From PNMQ01 sp964478775 (lineage in GTDB: Bacteria; Pseudomonadota; Alphaproteobacteria; Paracaedibacterales; CAIOTO01): a DNA stretch of 64,000 nucleotides. Both the position numbers and the translations under genes were made by a program. Numbering within the stretch: the first letter of the stretch is position 1; every line of letters starts with the position of its first letter. The stretch lies in the NCBI GenBank assembly GCA_964478775.1, contig CAYZJC010000005.1, positions 7,591-71,590 of the forward strand. Direction: 5' to 3'. Positions 55,271 through 62,956 of this stretch are shown here, piece after piece. Below the pieces are notes generated by a model. It did not search any database, was not told the DNA's origin, and was given only the letters and a program-made list of their open reading frames with translations.

Positions 55271-55774
55271 ATGTCAAGTGAAACACGGACTTCTTGCACA
55301 CTAAAGATTAATGCGGAAATGGTGTCCGCCGTCTCTTTTATGACAATGTCGACACGTATGGGGCTGATTACCTATAGCCCAGAAGATATTTACACTATAG
55401 AAGATGGCTTAGCAGGCTTTAGGCATGTGAAGGCATTTATTAAAACAGCTTTGCCAGGTGCGCAAGAAAATGCTTCTTATGGAATTTTACAAGCCAAAGA
55501 AGACGAAGACTTAGCATTTATTTTGTTTTTTCCAACGTTAGATGTTACGCAGTATTCTGTCATTGCGCAGCGTGTAAAAACTATTTTAATGGGTGAGTCG
55601 CTTAAAGCCTCTGTTCCAGCGCGCAATGGTCTAGATGATAACAATATGAGTGTTGGTTTTTTAGTGATTGTGAAAAAAACAGAAGATGGAAGTTCTGAGG
55701 TAAGCTGTGTGCAAGATGCCCCAATCGTCTTTTTGCATTCACACAAAAAAGCATGGCAAATCGTTTTAAGTTAA
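55271..55774 (+). CDS. fliW: Flagellar assembly factor FliW
   Basis: 167 residues. In other bacteria FliW binds flagellin and antagonises the RNA-binding regulator CsrA, linking flagellin level to its translation. The family pattern is visible: MGLITYSPEDIYTIEDGLAG then F (usual F..GI.GFe), ASYGILQAKEDEDLAFILFF (LQS....F.hh.P), a V(F)LVIVKKTEDG strand, and the closing VQDAPIVFLHSHKKAWQIVL (usual NL.APIVIN...r.g.QhhL). The order flgN-flgK-flgL-fliW is that of Bacillus- or Campylobacter-type operons, where csrA normally follows. Here no csrA lies before the tRNA. AAGGA lies eight bases before the ATG. Confidence 0.78.
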   Translation: MSSETRTSCTLKINAEMVSAVSFMTMSTRMGLITYSPEDIYTIEDGLAGFRHVKAFIKTALPGAQENASYGILQAKEDEDLAFILFFPTLDVTQYSVIAQRVKTILMGESLKASVPARNGLDDNNMSVGFLVIVKKTEDGSSEVSCVQDAPIVFLHSHKKAWQIVLS

Positions 55775-55819
55775 AGCGCGAAGTGTGTGATGGGGTGCAT
55801 ATTTGATGGAAGTCAGAAT

Positions 55820-55895
55820 TGGTGGGCCCTGAAGGATTCGAACCTTCGACCACCTGATTAAAAGTCAGATGCTCTACCAACTGAGCTAAGGGCCC
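55820..55895 (-). tRNA. tRNA-Lys (anticodon TTT)
   Basis: The reverse complement folds as a standard cloverleaf of 76 bases, with GGGCCC at the 5' end and matching GGGCCC-A-CCA at the 3' end. The D arm contains TAGCTCAGTTGGTAGAGC, the anticodon loop CTTTTAA has anticodon TTT, and the T arm has GGTTCGAATCC. The CCA end is encoded. It converges with fliW and is not part of a tRNA cluster. Confidence 0.97.
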
Positions 55896-55897
55896 AA

Positions 55898-55947
55898 TTT
55901 GCTTGATGTGGAGAGACAGTTTTTATTGTTGTTATTCATCAAGCAAA
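55898..55947. repeat. 11-bp inverted repeat flanking the 5' side of tRNA-Lys
   Basis: TTTGCTTGATG (55898-55908) and CATCAAGCAAA (55937-55947) are perfect inverted repeats separated by 28 bases, starting three bases outside the tRNA gene. In the tRNA transcript they could fold into a 5' leader hairpin. They could equally be a protein-binding site or an end of a small mobile element. No integrase or phage gene is adjacent. Confidence 0.5.
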
Positions 55948-56151
55948 CAGTGTCTTTAATATAATGAAACAAACAGACAGAGTCAAGGACTTTTTGCGTG
56001 TTAAGGCTAAAAAATGCATTTGGGCATGGGGTTAATAAAAATATTCACACTTTGCGTTTCAACAATGCCATCATAGAACGATAGAAGACAAATATAATGG
56101 CCTACCTTTCAAATAGGGTTAAGCCTTTTAGAATCAAAAATAGGAATCAAA

Positions 56152-57738
56152 GTGCTCTCTAAAGCGTATACAGTTTCATTTCAAGGTATTGATGTTTTTC
56201 CTGTAACAGTTGAGGTTGTGATAGCCAATGGGTTGCCTAGCTTTACAATTGTTGGTTTGGCAGACAAAGCTGTGGCTGAATCACGTGAACGTATTCGTGG
56301 GTGTTTTCATACATTAGGGGTCGCATTTCCAGCCAAACGTATTGTTGTAAACCTTTCCCCGGCGGATGTCCCCAAAGAAGGGGCGCATTTTGACTTACCT
56401 ATAGCGTTAGGGCTTTTGTCAGCATTGGGTATTTGTGACCCCTTGCAGCTTGAAGAATATATTGCATTGGGTGAACTGAGTATGGACGGCACCATTAACC
56501 CCTGTGTTGGTATTTTGCCAGCAGCTTTGCATGCACTGCAAGTTAACCGCGGTATGATATGCCCGAAAAGTAGTGGACCAGAAGCTGCGTGGGTGGGCCT
56601 TGAACAAATTATTGCACCGCCTCATCTCACAGCTCTCATTAACCATTTAAAAGGCACGCAGGTTCTGCCATTGCCAGAAGTTTCAAGTGACATTAATCAG
56701 TTTTATTTTCCCTATGACATGAAGGAAGTCAAGGGGCAGCATGTGGCAAGGCGCGGTCTTGAAATTGCGGCTGTTGGCGGGCATAATGTTTTAATGAGTG
56801 GGCCACCTGGTGCTGGAAAGTCGATGCTCGCACAACGTTTTGCAACGATTCTTTCTCCCTTAAGTCCACAAGAAGCCTTAGAAGTTTCAATTATCCATAG
56901 CATTGCTGGTTTATTACCTGAAAGTGGTTTTGTGTGTCAGCGTACCTTTCGTGACCCACATCATTCTATTTCAACACCAGCAATGGTTGGGGGTGGTTCA
57001 AAAGCAAAGCCTGGGGAAATTTCACTTGCCCACAATGGTGTGTTATTTTTAGATGAGCTTCCCGAATTTTCAAGGCAGTCACTCGAAGCCTTAAGACAAC
57101 CTTTAGAAACAGGGGAAGTGCTAATCGCAAGAGCCAGTCAACATGCCAGATTCCCGGCCAGGTTTCAATTGATAGGGGCGATGAACCCTTGTAAGTGTGG
57201 TTATTTGGGTGAAAAAAAACGAGAATGTCACCGTGCCCCACAATGTTCTGTTGATTATCAGTCTAAGCTCTCAGGCCCACTGCTTGACCGGTTTGATATG
57301 TTTATCACGGTCAATCGGATTGACCCAAAAGATATTGTTCTCAGCACTTCAAACCAAGAGAGGGCAGATGAGATGACACTCGCTTCTATTGATAATGTGC
57401 AGGAACCTGAGTCTTCGCAAACCGTTCGCCAACGTGTTTTGAAGGCAATTGAGTTTCAAAAGACACGCGGGCAAAGTGTGCGCAACTGTGAACTTAAGGG
57501 TGATGACTTAATGTTACAAGTTGAAAACGACGACCACACCAGTGCCTTAATTAAAAATGCCTTTGAAAAGTTTCATTTGAGCGCACGTGGTTTTTATAGA
57601 ATGATGCGGGTTGCCAGAAGTATTGCTGACTTGGATGCAAGTGCTTCTATTAAAACTGAACATATTTTAGAAGCTTTGCAATACCGTGTGTTTGGTGCAT
57701 ATGAAAATAAGAATGACAACATAGCATTCCCTGGGTGA
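56152..57738 (+). CDS. comM: ComM/YifB-family Mg-chelatase-like AAA+ ATPase
   Basis: 528 residues. ComM is a DNA helicase-like AAA+ protein that extends recombination during natural transformation, and it is widespread also in bacteria not known to be competent. It starts at GTG with AGGA four bases before it. The N-terminal Lon-protease-like domain (LPSFTIVGLADKAVAESRER, PADVPKEGAHFDLPIALGLL) precedes the AAA core with Walker A GPPGAGKSMLAQRF, Walker B VLFLDELPEFSRQ and sensor IGAMNPCKCGYLG. The C-terminal Mg-chelatase domain holds LSGPLLDRFDMFITV and SARGFYRMMRVARSIADLD. No other competence genes are in the window. Confidence 0.95.
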   Translation: MLSKAYTVSFQGIDVFPVTVEVVIANGLPSFTIVGLADKAVAESRERIRGCFHTLGVAFPAKRIVVNLSPADVPKEGAHFDLPIALGLLSALGICDPLQLEEYIALGELSMDGTINPCVGILPAALHALQVNRGMICPKSSGPEAAWVGLEQIIAPPHLTALINHLKGTQVLPLPEVSSDINQFYFPYDMKEVKGQHVARRGLEIAAVGGHNVLMSGPPGAGKSMLAQRFATILSPLSPQEALEVSIIHSIAGLLPESGFVCQRTFRDPHHSISTPAMVGGGSKAKPGEISLAHNGVLFLDELPEFSRQSLEALRQPLETGEVLIARASQHARFPARFQLIGAMNPCKCGYLGEKKRECHRAPQCSVDYQSKLSGPLLDRFDMFITVNRIDPKDIVLSTSNQERADEMTLASIDNVQEPESSQTVRQRVLKAIEFQKTRGQSVRNCELKGDDLMLQVENDDHTSALIKNAFEKFHLSARGFYRMMRVARSIADLDASASIKTEHILEALQYRVFGAYENKNDNIAFPG

Positions 57739-57780
57739 TTGATATACTTTATTAATTGTAAAAACACCAATAATAAAATG

Positions 57781-57803
57781 GGGGGATTAACTTGTAATCC
57801 CCC
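57781..57803. terminator. Bidirectional terminator between comM and degP
   Basis: GGGGGATTA (57781-57789) and TAATCCCCC (57795-57803) pair perfectly around a 5-nt loop. On the minus strand it is followed by T-rich ATTTTATTATT, suiting termination of degP. On the plus strand only scattered Ts follow, so its effect on comM is less certain. Confidence 0.75.
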
Positions 57804-57840
57804 ACTGGTTTGTGGCTAGGTTTTTCTAAGAAAGGCTTGC

Positions 57841-59679
57841 CTAAGCAGGGTCGTTGCTCTGCTTTTGACTTTTCTTTTTAGCGTCTTCCTTCTTTGCTTC
57901 CTCTACGTCGTCTGTAGATTCCTCTAACTTAATTGGCAGATAAATCGTATCGTTCCCACGAGAGACCAGAAGCAAAGCTGTTTTTCCACCTGATTTTTTA
58001 GCTTCCTTAATTGCTTTTTCAATTTCAGCTTTAAATTTTTGAACTGTATCTACAGAAACTTGGTTCACTTGCCTGATGATATCCCCCACATTGAGGCCTG
58101 CATCTTCTGCATTTCCAAGTGGTGATCTGTCAACGACCATGACTCCTGTAATACCTTGCTTTGCATGTTCAGGTGTAATGGCTCCTAACTTCATACCTAA
58201 AATTTCTACGGTGTCTGTTCCTGGAACTGAACCACCGGCAACAGATGACTTGCTTTCCAGCTTACCTTCTTTAAGGGCTTCTTCATATTCACCAATTTTA
58301 ACCTTTAAGGTTACATTGCCTTCACCTTTACGGTATACCTTTACAACAACAGTAGAATTAATTTCCGATTCACCAACCAAGCGTGTGATACGGTTTTGTT
58401 CATTAATGGTTTTTCCATTAAATTCAAATACGATATCTCCAGCTTTCATTCCACCTTTTTCAGCAGGTCCGCCTGGGGTTAAGTCCATCACAATGTCACC
58501 TTGTCCTTTAAGACCAAGACTTGACAATGCCTCTTCTGTTAAGTGCTGAACACGTACACCCAGCCAGCCACGCTTTGTTCTGCCAAATTGAATGAGTTGA
58601 TCAACGGTTCGTTTGGCTACCCCAGCGGGTGTTGCAAACCCAACACCAACGTTTCCACCAGAAGGCGATAAGATGGCGGTGTTTACACCCAATACTCTTC
58701 CATTCATGTCGAGTAGGCAGCCACCAGAGTTACCCATGTTAATTTGTGCACTGTGTTGAATATAGTCATCCACATAGCTGTTGGCTTTTCCACGACCAGG
58801 GGTTAGCAAGTCTCTGCCTTTACTAGAAATAATACCATTGGTGACTGAACTTCCAAGGCCAAATGGGTTTCCAATAGCAATGACCCATTCCCCAATTCTG
58901 GCTTCCTCTGCATTTGCCCATTCCAGTGGTTTAATTTTCTTATTTTTATCAGACAAGCTTGAGATTTTAATTTTTAACACTGCAATGTCAGTTCTTTCAT
59001 CGGAACCGTGTAGCTGCGCATCTACTTCTGTTTTGTCATTCAAAAAGACAGTGATTTTTTTAGCTTCAGCAATCACGTGGTGGTTAGTTACGATATACAT
59101 CACGTCTTTTGTGGCGCCAATAATAAAGCCAGACCCTAAAGATTGTACTTTACGTGGGGCTTCATTATGCCCATGTGGTACCATAAAGTCACGAAAGAGT
59201 TCTTCAAGTGGGTTTCCACTGCCTGAAAAGCGTTGGCTTTCACCATTGCTTTGGGCTTTTGGGTCCACAATTTGTGTCGTGGCAATGTTAACAACGGCTG
59301 GCAATGATTGTTCAGCGATATCTGCAAAGCATTTTAAAAAGCTATGTTCGCTTTGCGTAGATACATGGCTTTGCGTAGTGATTTTTTCTTCTACAACTTT
59401 TGGTGCTGTGGGGGCTGTAACTTCTGGCTTTTCTTCTGGCTGTTGTGTTTTTACTTCAACCTTACTCTCATCTGCATCTTCGGTGGCTTCTTTGGTTTCC
59501 TTTGTTGGTTCATTATCCTTTTTTCCAACAAATTTTTCCCACAAAGTCGGTTTTTTTTCTTTGTTGTTTACTGTTTCCACTTGGGGTGAATGTGAAGTGA
59601 TTTTCTCAGCCAGAGCAAGATTTGCAAGTGCACTTGAAATTAACAGAGCACTGAAAATTTTTTTAAGTTCTAATGTCAT
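57841..59679 (-). CDS. degP: Periplasmic serine protease DegP/HtrA (Do family)
   Basis: Periplasmic protease-chaperone that clears misfolded envelope proteins. 612 residues, longer than usual (about 470) because of an acidic, Lys/Glu/Thr-rich linker of some 80 residues after the signal peptide. The catalytic triad is present: His201 in TNHHVIAEAK, Asp231 in DERTDIAVLKI, Ser318 in MGNSGGCLLDMNG. Two PDZ domains follow (GWLGVRVQHLTEEALSSLGL; SPLGNAEDAGLNVGDIIRQV). The C-terminal tail is Lys/Asp-rich. It is third in hflK-hflC-degP, a common alphaproteobacterial arrangement. AAGGG precedes the ATG. Confidence 0.96.
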   Translation of the reverse strand: MTLELKKIFSALLISSALANLALAEKITSHSPQVETVNNKEKKPTLWEKFVGKKDNEPTKETKEATEDADESKVEVKTQQPEEKPEVTAPTAPKVVEEKITTQSHVSTQSEHSFLKCFADIAEQSLPAVVNIATTQIVDPKAQSNGESQRFSGSGNPLEELFRDFMVPHGHNEAPRKVQSLGSGFIIGATKDVMYIVTNHHVIAEAKKITVFLNDKTEVDAQLHGSDERTDIAVLKIKISSLSDKNKKIKPLEWANAEEARIGEWVIAIGNPFGLGSSVTNGIISSKGRDLLTPGRGKANSYVDDYIQHSAQINMGNSGGCLLDMNGRVLGVNTAILSPSGGNVGVGFATPAGVAKRTVDQLIQFGRTKRGWLGVRVQHLTEEALSSLGLKGQGDIVMDLTPGGPAEKGGMKAGDIVFEFNGKTINEQNRITRLVGESEINSTVVVKVYRKGEGNVTLKVKIGEYEEALKEGKLESKSSVAGGSVPGTDTVEILGMKLGAITPEHAKQGITGVMVVDRSPLGNAEDAGLNVGDIIRQVNQVSVDTVQKFKAEIEKAIKEAKKSGGKTALLLVSRGNDTIYLPIKLEESTDDVEEAKKEDAKKKSQKQSNDPA

Positions 59680-59740
59680 AATGTTTTCCCTTAAGGATTT
59701 ATCTGTTGTCTTTTATTCATAGATTAATTTAAGCAATCAT

Positions 59741-60613
59741 TTAAGATTTTTCTTTTAAAGTCAAGTACTTGAAAAAGGGGTGGTCCATTGATAAATACAT
59801 TTGGGTTTGGTCTTTCATCACCTCTTTGTAGGATTCTAACGACCTATAAAAGGCATAAAAGTCTGGGTCAACTTGGAAAGCTTTGTTGGTAATTTCCATA
59901 GCGGTTGCATCGCCCTTACCGCGAAGGCCTTGTGCTTTTTTTTGTGCTTCTGCAATTAACACGATGCATTCACGGTCGGCACCTGCTCTGACGCCTCTTG
60001 CTTTTTCTTCCCCGTCTGCACGGTTCCCTTTAGCTGACCTGATCAAGGTTTGGTTGAAACGTTCAAACACAGCGGGTCGGTTTTCTTCTGGCAGTTCAGT
60101 CCTTACAATGCGAACGTCCACAATTTCAATGCCAATGGGTTTTGCAAGTTGTGCAATTGAGACTTGGATTTTTTTCATGATCTCAACACGTTTAGGGCTT
60201 AACAAATCGCGCAAGGGAATCTTACCTAAAACGTTTTTAATGCTGCTGGGAATCATGGCATCGAGGCGAATTTTTGTACCTATTTCGTTTGCAGGTTGAA
60301 CCCCTTTGTAAAAGGCTAACACATCTGTAATTCTATAGCGTACATACGCATCAACCATAAGACGCTTTTTGTCAACCGTCTTTATGTCAATCAAATTAAC
60401 GGAATCATAGTCTATAACTCGTTTTTCAAAATATTGAACGTCTTGAATGAAAGGCACTTTAAATTTAAGGCCTGGTTCCGTATGAACTGTTTTATATTCA
60501 CCAAATTGCAGTACAATGGCCTGCGTTGTTTGTTCAACAATAAAGATAGAGGACGATACAAAAAAGAGTATTACTGCTGAGAAGATGGAAAAGCGAAGCA
60601 TGTTTGGTGTCAT
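59741..60613 (-). CDS. hflC: HflC, membrane protease modulator (band 7 family)
   Basis: Inner-membrane protein facing the periplasm that, with HflK, surrounds FtsH and tunes its proteolysis. 290 residues with one N-terminal membrane segment (FSIFSAVILFFVSSSIFIVE). The SPFH/band 7 domain includes VLQFGEYKTVHTEPGLKFKV, PFIQDVQYFEKRVIDYDS and GIEIVDVRIVRTELPEENRP. The C-terminal helix reads ADRECIVLIAEAQKKAQGLR, then FYAFYRSLESYKEVMKDQTQ. AGGGAG lies before the ATG. 72 bp separate it from hflK and 61 bp from degP. Confidence 0.96.
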   Translation of the reverse strand: MTPNMLRFSIFSAVILFFVSSSIFIVEQTTQAIVLQFGEYKTVHTEPGLKFKVPFIQDVQYFEKRVIDYDSVNLIDIKTVDKKRLMVDAYVRYRITDVLAFYKGVQPANEIGTKIRLDAMIPSSIKNVLGKIPLRDLLSPKRVEIMKKIQVSIAQLAKPIGIEIVDVRIVRTELPEENRPAVFERFNQTLIRSAKGNRADGEEKARGVRAGADRECIVLIAEAQKKAQGLRGKGDATAMEITNKAFQVDPDFYAFYRSLESYKEVMKDQTQMYLSMDHPFFKYLTLKEKS

Positions 60614-60685
60614 GATGATAGACTCCCTTGAAGATGTGTTGAAAACCTAGCTGGTATTAAAGTAATGAAGAGTGAAGATATGATG

Positions 60686-62071
60686 TTATTGTTTTCCATT
60701 TTTACCCCCAGTCGTATCGCCTACAGTAGCTTCACTTGCCTTAACACTGCCTTGTGGTTGAAGATTTAAGTACGGCACAATGCCTGGTGCGGCTTTAGCA
60801 TCAACGAGAATCTTGGGTGATTTAGATAAAATACTCTCTAATGTGTCGATGTATAGACGGCGGCTAGACACTGTTGGGTTCTTTTTATATTGTTCATAAA
60901 TAGCTGTGAACCTGTCTGCTTCACCTTGTGCGCGTGCGACAACTTGCTGTGCATAACCTTCAGCCTCTTGTGCAATTTTAGAAGCTTCACCACGGGCTTT
61001 TGGAACAACTTCTGAACGGTAAGCCTCTGCTTTAATACGAAGACCGTCACCATCTGTTAAGGAAGCTTGCATATCATTAAATGCTTCTACAACTTCTTTG
61101 GGTGGCTCAACACGTTGCAACTCAACTTTCACGATTTGAACACCAATGTTGTATGAGTCCATTACTTTTTGCAGCATTTCACTGGCCTTTTGTGAAATTT
61201 CATCTCGTTCATCAGTTAGGGCAGACAAAGCTTCTGTTTGACCAATGACTTCACGAATAATACTTTCCGTTGCCGCTAAAATAGTCATGTCTGGGTTTCT
61301 GACGTGAAATAAATAGGAAGGTAGGTCTTTTATTTTCCAAGTGACTGTGTAGCTGATATGAATAATATTTTCATCACCCGTTAAAACAAGGGTTTGGTCT
61401 GACTTGTCAGCGGTTGCTCTGGAAATAGAAGTTCTGCCTTCGCTATTCATCACATTGTTAGCTGAAACGTTTCTGATAATTTCTTGCTCAAAAGGGTAGG
61501 GAAGTCTGTATTGTAAACCAGGGCCTACAATTTTTGTAAACTTTCCAAGGCGCATAATGGCGGCCATATCGGTTTCTTGAACCCTAAAGATACCTGAGGC
61601 TAACCAAAGCCCAAACACAACAACCAAACCAAGCATGACTACGGTTTTATTGATAGGGGGTTCATTAAACTGGCCTGATCCCAGTGGCCCTCTTGGGCCG
61701 TTTGAACCTTTCGCAGACTGTGTGCGATTATAAGATGAGTCGTTGTTTAGCTTGTTTTTATAATCACCAAATGACTTTGTTATGTCCTGCCACGCAGATT
61801 GAGGAGGCGTACTAGCTTTATCCTTTGGCTTTTTTGGTGTGCCTTTATCTGATGATGCGCCCCAGGGGTTGTCAGCATTCAACGGGTGCACGTTTGTGTT
61901 TTCCTTTGACTGACTTTTGTTTGGTTCACTGTCTTTAGGCCCTGTAACGGTGTCACTGGTGGCTTCCCTTGTGCTTGACCCATTTTCAGTGTCAGACCAT
62001 GGGTTTACGGTTGTTTCCTCTTGTGATGTCTTATCTTTTTGATCATCTGAATCGGATGAATCGTAGTGCAT
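60686..62071 (-). CDS. hflK: HflK, membrane protease modulator (band 7 family)
   Basis: Partner of HflC in the FtsH-regulating complex. 461 residues. A long Ser/Lys/Asp-rich cytoplasmic N-terminus (about 125 residues, with NPWSDTENGS and NPWGASSDKG, typical of HflK) precedes the single membrane segment VVMLGLVVVFGLWLASGIFR. The SPFH domain includes KIVGPGLQYRLPYPFEQEII and SYNIGVQIVKVELQRVEPPK. The final helix ends in TVSSRRLYIDTLESIL. It is first in the hflK-hflC-degP operon, whose promoter must lie in 62072-62398. Confidence 0.96.
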   Translation of the reverse strand: MHYDSSDSDDQKDKTSQEETTVNPWSDTENGSSTREATSDTVTGPKDSEPNKSQSKENTNVHPLNADNPWGASSDKGTPKKPKDKASTPPQSAWQDITKSFGDYKNKLNNDSSYNRTQSAKGSNGPRGPLGSGQFNEPPINKTVVMLGLVVVFGLWLASGIFRVQETDMAAIMRLGKFTKIVGPGLQYRLPYPFEQEIIRNVSANNVMNSEGRTSISRATADKSDQTLVLTGDENIIHISYTVTWKIKDLPSYLFHVRNPDMTILAATESIIREVIGQTEALSALTDERDEISQKASEMLQKVMDSYNIGVQIVKVELQRVEPPKEVVEAFNDMQASLTDGDGLRIKAEAYRSEVVPKARGEASKIAQEAEGYAQQVVARAQGEADRFTAIYEQYKKNPTVSSRRLYIDTLESILSKSPKILVDAKAAPGIVPYLNLQPQGSVKASEATVGDTTGGKNGKQ

Positions 62072-62398
62072 AATTGCCTCGCCTTACTTATCGCAAAATT
62101 TATATGCATAAAGTTTTTGTGTTATCTTTATGCTAGTGGTTATTTGAGTATAGGCGAATTCCAACCCTCTCACAAGGCCCTGGCTTTTAATTTATTTTAA
62201 ACTTTTAAACATTTTTGATTATAATATATGAAGTTTTGTATTTTTGTATGCAGCGTTCGACAAATGCGCAAACATGCGGCGAAAATGATGGCCCTTTTAA
62301 AAGCTTTACTTGAGGTTTTATGTTATCTGCCGTACACTTGAGGAAAATAAAAGACACTTATTTTTATCACTTTATCTTAACCGGAAGAGAGCTTAGTC
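62072..62398. other. 327-bp divergent intergenic region between hflK and yceD
   Basis: No credible gene. It must carry the promoters of the divergent hflK operon and yceD-dapF. A TATAAT lies at 62220-62225, oriented towards yceD, but its -35 match (TTAAAC at 62197) is poor. GAGG precedes hflK and GGAAGAGAG precedes yceD. No hairpin or repeat stood out. Confidence 0.6.
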
Positions 62399-62956
62399 AT
62401 GACACAATATTCCCCACAAGACATCCTTACTAATGAATTTAGCCGCATCATTAACGTGCACCATGTGGGTGTTGGGAGTCCTGCAACTTGTGCCCATAAC
62501 GCAAATGAAGAAGAACTGAAAGCGTTGAGTGAACGCTTTGAATATTGCGAAGTTTTATCAGCGCAATTTACATGTACCGTCACAGCGCGTGGTAGCTATG
62601 CTGTTGACCATGATGTGAAAGGAACCTATAAAGCTATTTTGGTAGATCAAGATGAACAAGGTGAAGCCCAAGAGAACATTATTGAGGGTGACTTTGATAT
62701 TCGTATTGCTTCTTTTGACCAAGAAGAAATGTATGATCATGAAGATTATGATGATTTAGATATTGAATTTACGCAAGATGGTGCAGTCGATATTGGCGAG
62801 ATCATATCACAATATATTATTATTGAATATTGTTCGTTGAATTATGATTTTTCTCAAGAGGATGAGGGGGATGAAGATGATACAGATGCAGATAATACAG
62901 ATAATGCCAAACGAAACCCGTTTGCAGATCTCGCTACACTGCTGAACCCGAAATAA
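62399..62956 (+). CDS. yceD: YceD/DUF177 family protein
   Basis: 185 residues of the DUF177 family (large ribosomal RNA subunit accumulation protein YceD in E. coli; also in chloroplasts). The family layout is clear: N-terminal NEFSRIINVHHVG, EEELKALSERFEYCEVLSAQ, a Thr/Arg-rich strand, an acidic middle with QDGAVDIGEIISQY, and the closing NPFADLATLL. The usual CxxC pair is not obvious; single Cys residues are present instead. It normally precedes rpmF-plsX; here its stop is directly abutted by the ATG of dapF, so the two are probably one operon. GGAAGAGAG precedes the ATG. Confidence 0.85.
   Translation: MTQYSPQDILTNEFSRIINVHHVGVGSPATCAHNANEEELKALSERFEYCEVLSAQFTCTVTARGSYAVDHDVKGTYKAILVDQDEQGEAQENIIEGDFDIRIASFDQEEMYDHEDYDDLDIEFTQDGAVDIGEIISQYIIIEYCSLNYDFSQEDEGDEDDTDADNTDNAKRNPFADLATLLNPK

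Noticed and set aside
55775..55819. A csrA gene after fliW
   Set aside because: No frame resembling the MLxLTR start of CsrA exists between fliW and the tRNA or in 55896-56151.
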